Shown one piece after another: positions 7,910-15,964 of a stretch of 34,802 nt of DNA; the stretch's first letter is position 1, and every line of letters starts with the position of its first letter. The stretch is taken from NCBI GenBank assembly GCA_020629275.1, contig JAHDDQ010000024.1, positions 1 through 34,802 of the forward strand. Direction: 5' to 3'. The notes under the pieces were generated by a model. It ran no database searches. It was not told where the DNA came from and saw only the letters and a program-made list of their open reading frames with translations. The position numbers and the translations under genes are program-made. The DNA comes from Tenacibaculum sp. (lineage in GTDB: Bacteria > Bacteroidota > Bacteroidia > Flavobacteriales > Flavobacteriaceae).

Positions 7910-9298
7910 ATGGCTAATTTAGAACATATACAATTCAGGGGGATTTTATGTAATTCATCAAACGAACCTGTAGCAGATTTTCATACTATAATTCAATTTT
8001 ATAATATGAATTTGAATTCATGGGTTTCATTAACGGAAACACTTATTTTTAATGAAGGAAAGTTAAATTATCTTCTTGAAATTCCAGATAGAATATCGAC
8101 AAGTAATCAAACGATACGAATAGTTAGAGAGGTATTAAAATCAGGCGGAGTTCCATCATTTAGAATTGTAAAAGAGAACAGAAAACAGGAAGAACTGGAA
8201 ATCGTTGCCACAGATGTAGAGGTACTTATAGATAAAGAAAAAGAGCTGTTAATTATTGATTTTGGGAAGAATTGGTTGTTAAAAGAAGAAGCAATTATCA
8301 GCATAGAAATGGGTAGAATAATAGCCTCATCAATTCCTATGTTTGAAATGAATCAGTTGATAGCTACTTATGAAAAAGACAAGCAAGCTTTTCAACAGGA
8401 AAGAGAGGTTTTACAACAAGAAATATCAATCTCAAATACCAATGTTACAACGTTATCTCAGGAGAAAGAAGTTTTAGCTAGTCAATTGGTAGCGATAGAA
8501 GATCAAGTTAATGAAAAAGAAGTGCGTAATTCAGAATTGAATGAAGCTGTTAATGCATTAAATACAAGGTTATCTGTAGCAGAAGAAGAGCGAGAAATAT
8601 TTCAACAGAAAGTTATTGAAATAACATTAGAAAGAGATAATTTAATTAAAGAAAGATCAGCATTTTTAGATAGTGTAAAATTATTGCAAGATAATGTTAA
8701 GAGACATAAAGAAGCAATAAAAACAAGAGATACCGAATTACAGGCTAAACAAGTACTCATAAATTCTTTAGAGAAAAAAACTGTAGGATTAGAAAAAGAA
8801 CTTGAAGAAGCCAAAGCATTCAATAATACAGAACATCCAAATAAATTAGCGGCAAGCAAAGTATACGGAAGTATTGTAAAAGATGTTATAAAAGCAGACG
8901 AAGAATTACAGACTTCAAGATTCAAATTAGCCAATGTTTCACTAAATCTAAAAACTACTGTTGAAAAAGGACCAGAAGGTACCATGTTAGGATTGTTAGA
9001 TTTTGAAACAGCTAAAGGTATAAATGGAGCAGCAATTAGTGATATTAGTATCGATATTGTTCCAAATGCAGCAGCTGTTGAAAATCAAGGACAAAAAATG
9101 CCTAATATCTTAGGATTAACAGAAACAGCAGTTCGTAAGCTATTATTAGAATATGGATTAAAGTTAGACGCCGTTTATCACCCTACAAAAGACACGAACT
9201 TAATAGCAGGTCAATCATTTAAACAATCGCCTGCACCAGAAGCTAATATCATAGAAGGACAAGAAGTTATAGTAATTTTTGCAAAACCATTAAATTAG
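7910..9298 (+). CDS. Coiled-coil protein with embedded core and C-terminal PASTA domain (operon gene 9)
   Basis: 462 residues, no signal peptide. Residues 5-90 read as a transthyretin or carboxypeptidase-regulatory-like sandwich (FRGILCNSSNEPVADFHTII). Residues 148-303 form a long coiled coil rich in Glu, Lys and Gln. Residues 315-386 repeat the operon core (VYGSIVKDVIKADEEL, then strand FKLANVSLNLKTTVEKG and strand DISIDIVPN), the part most like the Trypco2 domain. Residues 397-459 form a PASTA domain (MPNILGLTETAVRKLLLEYG, then GQSFKQSPAPEANIIEGQEV). PASTA domains usually bind peptidoglycan fragments outside the membrane. The coiled coil may set a spacing between sandwich and core. Function inferred only as structural. 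Confidence 0.6.
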   Translation: MANLEHIQFRGILCNSSNEPVADFHTIIQFYNMNLNSWVSLTETLIFNEGKLNYLLEIPDRISTSNQTIRIVREVLKSGGVPSFRIVKENRKQEELEIVATDVEVLIDKEKELLIIDFGKNWLLKEEAIISIEMGRIIASSIPMFEMNQLIATYEKDKQAFQQEREVLQQEISISNTNVTTLSQEKEVLASQLVAIEDQVNEKEVRNSELNEAVNALNTRLSVAEEEREIFQQKVIEITLERDNLIKERSAFLDSVKLLQDNVKRHKEAIKTRDTELQAKQVLINSLEKKTVGLEKELEEAKAFNNTEHPNKLAASKVYGSIVKDVIKADEELQTSRFKLANVSLNLKTTVEKGPEGTMLGLLDFETAKGINGAAISDISIDIVPNAAAVENQGQKMPNILGLTETAVRKLLLEYGLKLDAVYHPTKDTNLIAGQSFKQSPAPEANIIEGQEVIVIFAKPLN

Positions 9299-9306
9299 AA
9301 AAAAAC

Positions 9307-10005
9307 ATGTCAAGTAATTCATACGATTATGTAAAAGATGCCTTTGCGGCTCCTTTAGGAGATTTTATAGCATCAATAGGAGAAGGAGTTGGAGAAGCGC
9401 AAGCTGCGCTTGATGAAGGATCATTACGTCAAACACTAGAGATTTATAATAGCGATCCTGATAAATCTCACGAAACATTAAAAATGCTAAGAGATGTAGG
9501 GTATCAACCTACTTTTTACACCATACCAAAAACAACAGCCAAAGCAAAAATTTCATTATCAATTTCACAGCAAAATACGGGGATTATCAATTCAAATAAT
9601 AGAGCGTTCCGACCTAAAATGTATGTAACACCTGTTAATGCTGCTAACACAAATAAATATAACTTAGGGTTAAATGCAACGGCAGAGATAGAGTTTGATA
9701 TAGTACCTGTGCCACCATCCGACGCACAAATTATTCGTTTTTTACCTAACGTAATTGAAAAGCCAAAAAGAGATAGTAATGGGAATGAAGTTAAAGATGA
9801 TGATGGAAATAGTATTATGGAAGGAAGAACATTCAAAGAAATTAAAGAACTATTACTTAGTTATGGACTGTCGTATGAAATAGATGGAGATACAGAGACC
9901 AATCCAGTAGATGATGATACAACATTTACGAGTCAAATTCCTGAGTACGATTCAGGGAATCGCAAGCTTATTAAAGCTGAAGATCGTATAATTTTGGTAT
10001 TATAA
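9307..10005 (+). CDS. Core-family protein with a C-terminal PASTA-like domain (operon gene 10)
   Basis: 232 residues. The core is clear: APLGDFIASIGEGVGEAQ (residues 15-32), AALDEGSLRQ, DVGYQPTFYTIPKT (63-76), strand AKISLSISQQN, then NATAEIEFDIVPVPPSD (123-139). After it comes a PASTA-like domain (about 145-232): LPNVIEKP, a helix FKEIKELLLSYGLSYEI, TFTSQIPEYDSGN and a final strand ILVL. It is interrupted after the first strand by an Asp/Asn/Gly-rich hairpin (DSNGNEVKDDDGNS). Last gene of the operon; a small hairpin follows. No export signal is present, as in gene 9. Confidence 0.65.
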   Translation: MSSNSYDYVKDAFAAPLGDFIASIGEGVGEAQAALDEGSLRQTLEIYNSDPDKSHETLKMLRDVGYQPTFYTIPKTTAKAKISLSISQQNTGIINSNNRAFRPKMYVTPVNAANTNKYNLGLNATAEIEFDIVPVPPSDAQIIRFLPNVIEKPKRDSNGNEVKDDDGNSIMEGRTFKEIKELLLSYGLSYEIDGDTETNPVDDDTTFTSQIPEYDSGNRKLIKAEDRIILVL

Positions 10006-10018
10006 TTTGTTGGGTTTT

Positions 10019-10040
10019 ATGATGGATTTAAGTCCATCAT
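10019..10040. terminator. Weak hairpin between convergent operon and umuD
   Basis: ATGATGGA pairs with TCCATCAT across a short loop, in the spacer between the ends of two convergent genes. No strong T-run follows on either strand, so termination activity is uncertain. Confidence 0.35.
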
Positions 10041-10096
10041 GTTCTATAAATTATGTTACCTTATAAAAGCAAACTTATTATCTTGGGGTATTGCAA

Positions 10097-10534
10097 CTAA
10101 ACTTTCTTAATCACATTGGTTACGATTCCCCAGATGATAAAATTATTTCCTTCATTTATTTTAATGATAGGATAATCAGGGTTTTCAGGTTTAAGCCATA
10201 CTTCATTACCTTCCACACGTAATCGCTTTACTGTAAACTCACCATCTAAGAAACAAACAGCAATTTTATTATTCGTTGGCGGAATACTACGATCAATCAC
10301 TAACAAGTCATCATCATCAAGACCCGCACCGATCATAGATTGCCCACTCACTTTTGCAAAAAAAGTAGCTTCTTTATTTTTAATAAGTTCATCATCTAAA
10401 GAAATTCTACTTTCTTTAAAGTCATCGGCAGGAGAAGGAAAACCAGCAGAAATACCAGTGTCAAATAATATAGCACCATCTCCATCAGAACTTTTTGGGC
10501 TAAAGAATATTAAATTTTGAGTTTTTGGGTTCAT
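10097..10534 (-). CDS. umuD: UmuD-like S24 self-cleaving mutagenesis protein
   Basis: 145 residues, the usual size for UmuD. The likely self-cleavage site is Ala30-Gly31 in ISAGFPSPADD. Catalytic Ser66 lies in KVSGQSMIGAG and Lys103 in EFTVKRLRVEG, giving the Ser-Lys dyad of the LexA/UmuD family. In the known system RecA filaments trigger self-cleavage, and the product joins UmuC to form DNA polymerase V for lesion bypass. The ATG overlaps the umuC stop by four bases (ATGA), so the two are translationally coupled. Here umuD follows umuC, the reverse of the E. coli umuDC order. The N-terminal pre-cleavage arm is short but complete. Confidence 0.93.
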   Translation of the reverse strand: MNPKTQNLIFFSPKSSDGDGAILFDTGISAGFPSPADDFKESRISLDDELIKNKEATFFAKVSGQSMIGAGLDDDDLLVIDRSIPPTNNKIAVCFLDGEFTVKRLRVEGNEVWLKPENPDYPIIKINEGNNFIIWGIVTNVIKKV

Positions 10535-11787
10535 TTTACAACAATAATATCATTAATATTAGTAGTATATTTTGGAGAAAGACGGTCTTGACGCATTTTC
10601 CAGGTACGATCTAAATCTTGATTTCCTAATTTTATCTTATCCGATTTATATTTTGTATTCATGGCATCTATAGCCGTCATTAAACTTTTATGTTTAGGAT
10701 TTTCTTTAGAAAATAAATTGAGTTGGAAATTATCTTCAGGAACTAAACCAGTAATAATAACACCAGCTTTTTTATATTGAATTCCTGGTTTATAAATTGC
10801 TTTTACAGCTTCAATAGCACTCTTACTAATTACTAAAGAAGAATTAGTAGGATGAGGTAAGATAACAGTTTTACTAGCTCTGTATTGCTGTACGTTACCA
10901 CCATATTTATGACTTCGTAATATTACAATAATCATATGGCAACTACAGTTTTGTTTACGAAGTTTCTCAGCACAGTTTACGGCAAATGTAGCTACTCGTT
11001 CCTTTATATCCTCTATTTTATTATAAGTACTCTCAAAACTACGCGTGGTTGCAATTGCTTTTTTATTCGTGTGCTCTTCAAGCTCTATAGATGATTTTCC
11101 AAGTAAATCTTGTTGCAGTCTCCATACCACAATAGAAAATTTTTTTCTCACCCATTCGCTATCTAGTTGTGTAAAATCATATGCTTTTATACAGCCAGTC
11201 GCTTTTAATTTTTTTTGAAGTCCGTGTCCAATACCCCAAACTTTTTCAATTGGAGTCCATTGTAACGCTTTAATTCTTTTTTCTTCAGAATCTATAACGT
11301 AAACCCCATTAGTTTCTTTTGGGTATTTCCTTGCAATTTTATTAGCCACCTTACTCAATGCTTTCGTTGGAGCTATTCCAACACACGTAGGAATGCCTGT
11401 CCACTGTAAAATTCTATCTTTAATTTGAACACCATACGCATCAAAATCATACGATTCAAACCCTTTGAATTGCATAAATGCTTCATCAATAGAATAAATT
11501 TCAACATCCGGAGTGAATTGTGCTAAAATTTTCATGACTCTATCGCTCATATCACCATACAAAGGATAGTTGGACGATAGTATTTGGATCTTCTTTTCTT
11601 TACAAAATTGTTCCCATTTAAAAATAGGAGCACCCATGGGAAGTTGTAAATCTTTAGCTTCGTCGCTACGAGAAATAACACAGCCATCATTATTACTTAA
11701 AATAGCAATAGGTTTATGCTGCAAATTCGGATTAAAAACCCGCTCACAAGAAGCATAAAAATTATTACAATCAACTAAAGCAAACAT
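10531..11787 (-). CDS. umuC: UmuC, Y-family DNA polymerase V catalytic subunit
   Basis: 418 residues from the ATG at 11787, close to the 422 of E. coli UmuC. A TTG nine bases upstream is in frame but less likely; starting at MFALVDCNNFYASCE matches the family. Metal ligands Asp6, Asp101 and Glu102 (YSIDEAF) fall at the E. coli positions. ILSNNDGCVISRS is the conserved palm and fingers segment, and a helix-hairpin-helix region follows near VWGIGHGLQKKL. The C-terminal part carries the little-finger domain (ATTRSFEST). It performs error-prone lesion bypass with processed UmuD. A TATTTTTG promoter box sits seven bases upstream of the ATG. A LexA box was not recognised. Confidence 0.94.
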   Translation of the reverse strand: MFALVDCNNFYASCERVFNPNLQHKPIAILSNNDGCVISRSDEAKDLQLPMGAPIFKWEQFCKEKKIQILSSNYPLYGDMSDRVMKILAQFTPDVEIYSIDEAFMQFKGFESYDFDAYGVQIKDRILQWTGIPTCVGIAPTKALSKVANKIARKYPKETNGVYVIDSEEKRIKALQWTPIEKVWGIGHGLQKKLKATGCIKAYDFTQLDSEWVRKKFSIVVWRLQQDLLGKSSIELEEHTNKKAIATTRSFESTYNKIEDIKERVATFAVNCAEKLRKQNCSCHMIIVILRSHKYGGNVQQYRASKTVILPHPTNSSLVISKSAIEAVKAIYKPGIQYKKAGVIITGLVPEDNFQLNLFSKENPKHKSLMTAIDAMNTKYKSDKIKLGNQDLDRTWKMRQDRLSPKYTTNINDIIVVK

Positions 11788-11793
11788 AGAATG

Positions 11794-11801
11794 CAAAAAT
11801 A
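11794..11801 (-). promoter_or_regulatory. Candidate -7 box of umuC-umuD
   Basis: Minus strand TATTTTTG matches TAnnTTTG and ends 6 nt before the ATG at 11787. If used, transcription would start at or beside the start codon, giving an almost leaderless mRNA. It also argues against the upstream TTG start. Confidence 0.45.
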
Positions 11802-12063
11802 CGGAATATTTAAGTTAGTTAATTGAAACATTTCGTAGGTCTTTAGAAGTTGCTGTTTTCTTTTATTCATCACTTTAGCATCTATTTTTTATGAGTAAAG
11901 ACATATGTTTTGGAAATATATTTATGAACGACCGCTAGAAAATAATACTAGAATTACAACAATAAAGTATAAAAAATAATAGTTATCCTTTTTTTAATTC
12001 TTAACGACTTATTTAATAATTAATTAGCGTATGATTTTTGTTAAGAAAATTATGTGTTTTCCT

Positions 12064-12071
12064 TATTTTTG
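12064..12071 (+). promoter_or_regulatory. Candidate -7 box of the Lrp/AsnC gene
   Basis: TATTTTTG matches TAnnTTTG and is followed after four bases by the ATG at 12076. The layout nearly mirrors the divergent umuC promoter, where the box is followed by CATTCTATG. It supports the internal ATG rather than the upstream ATG at 12031. Confidence 0.45.
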
Positions 12072-12075
12072 TTCT

Positions 12076-12537
12076 ATGTTAAAAAAAATAAAAATCGATG
12101 GTATAGATAAAATCATTATCAAGCGATTAGTAAAAGATGCAAGAACCCCGATATTAAGCATTGCAAGAGAAGTAGGTATTTCTGGAGCAGCAATTCACCA
12201 ACGTTTACGTAAGTTAGATGATTCAGATCTAATAGACGGATACAAAATGACATTGAATCCTAAAGCTTTAGGATATACAACAACTGCTTTCGTAGGAGTT
12301 TTTCTAGATTCATCAAGTTTATATTCTTCAGCAATAAAACGGTTAAAAGAAATACCAGAAGTGGTAGAAAGCCATTATACAACGGGTAATTATGCTATAT
12401 TCATTAAAATCTTATGTAAGAATAACGAAGATTTAATGCATTTGTTAAATAAAGATATTCAAAACATAAAAGGGGTTTCAAGAACAGAAACATTTATATC
12501 TTTGGATCAACAAATAGATCGACAAATTAAAATTTAA
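12076..12537 (+). CDS. Lrp/AsnC family transcriptional regulator
   Basis: 153 residues, the family's standard length. The start MLKKIKIDGIDKIIIKRL is typical; an in-frame ATG 45 bases upstream would add an atypical leader and would place the promoter box inside the gene. Residues 9-60 form the AsnC-type helix-turn-helix (DARTPILSIAREVGISGAAIHQRL as the DNA-reading region, split here: ILSIAREVG and AAIHQRLRKL). Residues 70-145 form the RAM effector and oligomerisation domain, with VVESHYTTGNYAIFIKI. Family members sense amino acids or related metabolites. The HupE-like gene begins 6 nt downstream, so the two are probably co-transcribed. Confidence 0.92.
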   Translation: MLKKIKIDGIDKIIIKRLVKDARTPILSIAREVGISGAAIHQRLRKLDDSDLIDGYKMTLNPKALGYTTTAFVGVFLDSSSLYSSAIKRLKEIPEVVESHYTTGNYAIFIKILCKNNEDLMHLLNKDIQNIKGVSRTETFISLDQQIDRQIKI

Positions 12538-12543
12538 CCCCTA

Positions 12544-13125
12544 ATGAACGATTTTATTCTATATTTCAAAATGGGCTTGTTCCATGTTCTTGATATTAAG
12601 GCTTATGACCATATTTTATTCTTAATTGTATTAGCAGTAGTTTATCAATTTAAACAATGGAAAAAAGTATTATGGCTAATAACGTTATTTACTATTGGTC
12701 ATTCCATAACCTTAGCATTATCAGCATATGGAGTATTGAATATAAGTGCTAACTTGGTAGAGTTTTTAATTCCGTTAACCATATTTATTACAGGCTTAAT
12801 TAACGTATTAACAGCTAAAAAAGCATCTGTAGGTAAAGAAAATCAAAATTTATTTTTTGCCTTATTCTTTGGTTTAATCCATGGGTTAGGCTTTTCTAAT
12901 TATTTTAAAATGATGATTGGAAGAAATAACGATAAATTTGTTCCATTGCTAGAGTTTGCTTTAGGAGTAGAAGTTGCTCAAGTAATTATAGTGGTGTTAA
13001 TATTATTAGTTGGAGCTTTAGTTCAAACAGTGTTTGGTGTAAACCGACGAGATTGGATTTTGGTTGCATCGTCTATAGTTATCGGCTTTTCAATACAAAT
13101 GATGATTAATCGTGTTTTTTGGTAA
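12544..13125 (+). CDS. HupE/UreJ-type membrane protein
   Basis: 193 residues with about six to seven membrane segments. Signature residues are His14 and the Asp22-His23 pair in LFHVLDIKAYDHILFL, His53 in TIGHSITLAL and His113 in GLIHGLGFS. These match the HupE/UreJ_2 family, linked to nickel or cobalt uptake for hydrogenase and urease. In Bacteroidota, family members often occur without such enzymes, and none is present here. It is likely an inner-membrane transporter; the substrate cannot be read from the sequence. It directly follows the Lrp/AsnC gene. Confidence 0.85.
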   Translation: MNDFILYFKMGLFHVLDIKAYDHILFLIVLAVVYQFKQWKKVLWLITLFTIGHSITLALSAYGVLNISANLVEFLIPLTIFITGLINVLTAKKASVGKENQNLFFALFFGLIHGLGFSNYFKMMIGRNNDKFVPLLEFALGVEVAQVIIVVLILLVGALVQTVFGVNRRDWILVASSIVIGFSIQMMINRVFW

Positions 13126-13173
13126 AAAATTAACGTCTTAAAGATTTAAACTCTTTAATTTAGCTAAAACTCT

Positions 13174-13602
13174 ATGTCTTTAAATACAAAGGAATTAAAA
13201 TTTGCCCATGCTTATTTGAAAATGGCAGAAGAATGGGCTAAACTCTCACATTGTCATAGAAAGCAAGTAGGCGCTATTATTGTTAAAGATAGGATGATTA
13301 TTTCTGACGGGTATAACGGAACGCCAACTGGTTTTGAAAACATTTGTGAAGATGAAGAAGGATATACAAAATGGTATGTATTGCATGCTGAAGCCAATGC
13401 TATTTTGAAAGTAGCATCGTCTACACAATCCTGCAAAGGAGCAACATTGTATATAACACTTTCACCCTGCCAACATTGTAGTAAGTTAATTCACCAGTCA
13501 GGAATTACAAGAGTCGTGTATTCTAACGAATATAAGGATGTTTCAGGATTAGAGTTTTTGAAAAAAGCAGGTGTTGAACTCATTTATTTACCTAATGAAT
13601 AA
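13174..13602 (+). CDS. dCMP deaminase family protein
   Basis: 142 residues. It carries the zinc-dependent deaminase motif His71-Ala-Glu73 (VLHAEANAIL) and Pro98-Cys99-Gln-His-Cys102 (LSPCQHC), with Glu73 as the proton shuttle. HRKQVGAIIVKD and DGYNGTPTGFENICED are typical of dCMP deaminases (ComEB-like), which convert dCMP to dUMP for thymidylate synthesis. The gene overlaps the downstream S41 protease gene by eight bases. Such pairing is operonic but says little about shared function. Confidence in the family is high; substrate dCMP is by family knowledge. Confidence 0.92.
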   Translation: MSLNTKELKFAHAYLKMAEEWAKLSHCHRKQVGAIIVKDRMIISDGYNGTPTGFENICEDEEGYTKWYVLHAEANAILKVASSTQSCKGATLYITLSPCQHCSKLIHQSGITRVVYSNEYKDVSGLEFLKKAGVELIYLPNE

Positions 13603-15181
13603 AAATAATTTACCTATTTACTTTGCTATAGCTGTTGCTTTTGGAATGTTTATTGGAACGTTTTTAAATGGCGCTCCTAAATCTTTCGGTAAAGTTTCTG
13701 CTAATGAACAAAAGATAAAACGTTTGATGAACTACATTCAACAAGATTATGTTGATAATGTAAATACTGATGACCTACTGGACGGAGCGATTACAGAAAT
13801 GTTAGCGAAACTAGATCCACATTCTGTTTATATTCCTAAAGAAAATTTACAAGCAGTAACAGAAAATATGCAAGGAAACTTTGTAGGAATAGGAGTTCAA
13901 TTTAGAATGATTGAAGATTCCATTACAGTAGTTTATCCTATTAAAGGAGGACCAAGTATAGAACAAGGTATTAAAGCTGGTGATAGAATTTTAATGGCAG
14001 ATACCGATACTTTATACGGGAAAAAATTAAAAAACTCTCAAATATTAAATACACTAAAAGGAGCTCCAAATACTAAAGTTGCTTTACAAATTTATAGAAG
14101 ATCAAACGATAGTTTATTTAATGTAACAGTGCGCAGAGGTAAAGTAAATATTAAAAGTGTAGATGTTGCTTATATGCTTAACGATAGTATAGGCTATATT
14201 AAGTTAGATCGTTTTGCCAGAAATACATATAGTGAATTTAAGGCATCTATACGAACATTATTAAATTCTGGTATGACAGATTTAGTATTAGACCTTAGAG
14301 GTAACGGAGGAGGATTTATAGATATTGCAAACAAGATTGTTGACGAGTTCTTAGAGGATGATAAACTTATTGTTTTTACAAAGAACAACGGAGGAGAAAT
14401 TGACGAATCGTTTGCCACAGAAAAAGGTGACTTTGAAAACGGAGGTTTATACGTGCTAATTGATGAGAATTCAGCTTCAGCTTCAGAAATAGTAGCAGGT
14501 GCTTTACAGGATAATGATAAAGGAATAATTGTAGGGAGAAGGTCGTTTGGAAAAGGTTTAGTTCAAGAAGAAATGGATCTTGGAGATGGTTCAGCCGTTC
14601 GATTAACAATTGCACGTTATTATACACCTACAGGCCGTTCTATACAAAAGCCATATAAGGAAGAAGACCAAGAGAATGCTAATTTGAACAATGCAAACGG
14701 TAACTATAGAGAAGAGTTAGATAACCGTTATCGAAACGGAGAATTATTCTCTAGCGACAGTATAAAAACTATTGATAGTCTAAAATTTACAACACCTAAA
14801 GGTAAAATAGTATACGGAGGCGGAGGAATAATACCTGACGTTTTTGTACCTGTAGATACTACTGCATACATCTCTCCATATTATTTTAGTTACCTAAATA
14901 ATTTTTCTTTTAAATATGTAGATAATAACAGAAGAAAACTAAGTAAGCTTACCTTAGAAGAATACATAAAAGAGTTTGATAAGGATAACAAAATATCAAA
15001 CGAATTTTTACAGAAGATAAAAGATTTAAACCCTACTTCAAGAACCAAAAAAGTACTTAGACGATTTCTAAAAGTAAATATAGCTAGAGAGTTATTTAAT
15101 GACGAAGGATTTTACAAACTAAGTCATTTCAATGATAAGATGATTCTAAAGATTTTTGAATTAGAAAATGAAAAGCAATAA
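13595..15181 (+). CDS. S41 family C-terminal processing peptidase
   Basis: 528 residues from the ATG at 13595; a GTG 24 bases upstream would lie inside the deaminase gene. An N-terminal hydrophobic segment (PIYFAIAVAFGMFIGTF) anchors or exports it. A PDZ domain covers about residues 90-175 (GNFVGIGVQF, GIKAGDRIL). The S41 core follows, with DLRGNGGG, SASASEIVAGAL and GRRSFGKGLVQ. By the 25-residue spacing of known CTPs, the Ser-Lys dyad is probably Ser295 and Lys320. Such proteases trim or degrade periplasmic and envelope proteins. The C-terminal 140 residues are helical and charged. A strong intrinsic terminator starts right after the stop. Confidence 0.93.
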   Translation: MNKNNLPIYFAIAVAFGMFIGTFLNGAPKSFGKVSANEQKIKRLMNYIQQDYVDNVNTDDLLDGAITEMLAKLDPHSVYIPKENLQAVTENMQGNFVGIGVQFRMIEDSITVVYPIKGGPSIEQGIKAGDRILMADTDTLYGKKLKNSQILNTLKGAPNTKVALQIYRRSNDSLFNVTVRRGKVNIKSVDVAYMLNDSIGYIKLDRFARNTYSEFKASIRTLLNSGMTDLVLDLRGNGGGFIDIANKIVDEFLEDDKLIVFTKNNGGEIDESFATEKGDFENGGLYVLIDENSASASEIVAGALQDNDKGIIVGRRSFGKGLVQEEMDLGDGSAVRLTIARYYTPTGRSIQKPYKEEDQENANLNNANGNYREELDNRYRNGELFSSDSIKTIDSLKFTTPKGKIVYGGGGIIPDVFVPVDTTAYISPYYFSYLNNFSFKYVDNNRRKLSKLTLEEYIKEFDKDNKISNEFLQKIKDLNPTSRTKKVLRRFLKVNIARELFNDEGFYKLSHFNDKMILKIFELENEKQ

Positions 15182-15212
15182 AAAAAGCCTCGTTATTAAC
15201 GAGGCTTTTTTT
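15182..15212 (+). terminator. Intrinsic terminator after the S41 protease gene
   Basis: AAAAAGCCTCGTTA pairs with TAACGAGGCTTTTT around one base, followed by further T. The stem is GC-rich and T-tailed, starting one base after the stop codon. The A-run on the other arm would also allow reverse activity. Confidence 0.92.
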
Positions 15213-15398
15213 ATGTAACCGTATTAAGCACAGGAATGAGACTACTATTTTTTTACATGATATATTAAATTTATTTCTTTTAATCTAGCACACTTTATTA
15301 AGTATGTATTTATAAAAATTAAAAAAATAAATATAAATGTAACCTTTTTATAAAACGTAGGTTTTTATAATAGTAACTAACCAAAACTAACGAGTACT

Positions 15399-15947
15399 TT
15401 GAAACATTTAACTGATGAAGAATTAATGTTAGCAGTAGCTAATGGAGAGCTTAAAAAGCTATCTATTATCTTCGATAGATACCATATTCGGATCTATAAT
15501 TTCTTCAATAAGATGGTTCAAAATAAGATGGTAAGTGAAGATTTAACACAAGAGGTTTTTATTAAAGTTTTAAAATACAGAACCTCTTATAAAAATGGAA
15601 ATTTTACTTCTTGGATATATACTATAGCAAGAAATATTTTTTCAAGCTATTATCAAAAACAGAAAAGAGAAAGAGCAAATATTATTGAAGACGATATTTT
15701 AAGTTCAAATAAAACATTGGTAACAAGTAGTAATAATGAAGAATTGGATTATTTACAAAAATCATTATTAAAATTAAATGAAAAAGATAGAGAACTAATT
15801 ATAATGCATCGTTTTCAAGAGATAAAATACGAGCAAATAGCAGAAATAATTGGAAGTACCGAGAATGCTGTAAAAGTGAAGATGCACAGAGCATTAAAAA
15901 AATTAAAGGAGATTTATTTTCAATCGGTAGAAACGAATGTAAAGTAG
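15399..15947 (+). CDS. ECF-type RNA polymerase sigma factor
   Basis: 182 residues. Region 2 spans about residues 20-90 (FDRYHIRIYNFFNKMV, SEDLTQEVFIKVLKY, FTSWIYTIARNIFSSYY) and region 4 about 118-175 (LNEKDRELIIMHRFQEIKY, then EIIGSTENAVKVKMHRALKKL). There is no region 3, as in ECF sigma factors. The start is TTG: KHLTDEELMLAVANG aligns with family starts, while the next ATG would cut into region 2's lead helix. An anti-sigma gene follows 17 nt after the stop, then two DUF4097 genes, giving a typical autoregulated cell-envelope response unit. Positive autoregulation is inference. Confidence 0.9.
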   Translation: MKHLTDEELMLAVANGELKKLSIIFDRYHIRIYNFFNKMVQNKMVSEDLTQEVFIKVLKYRTSYKNGNFTSWIYTIARNIFSSYYQKQKRERANIIEDDILSSNKTLVTSSNNEELDYLQKSLLKLNEKDRELIIMHRFQEIKYEQIAEIIGSTENAVKVKMHRALKKLKEIYFQSVETNVK

Positions 15948-15964
15948 ATGAAAATTAAAGGAGT

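Noticed and set aside
498..10005. Contractile injection system, tailocin or T6SS-like cluster
   Set aside because: No sheath, tube, baseplate, spike or ATPase signature was found; only structural-looking paralogues.
12031..12075. Upstream ATG start for the Lrp/AsnC gene
   Set aside because: It adds a non-family leader and would place the promoter box inside the coding region; the ATG at 12076 gives the standard family length.
15338..15359. TGTAAC followed by CGTA upstream of the ECF sigma gene, like an ECF autoregulated promoter
   Set aside because: The spacer between the two elements is only 12 nt, shorter than usual for ECF promoters (about 16-18), so it was not annotated.
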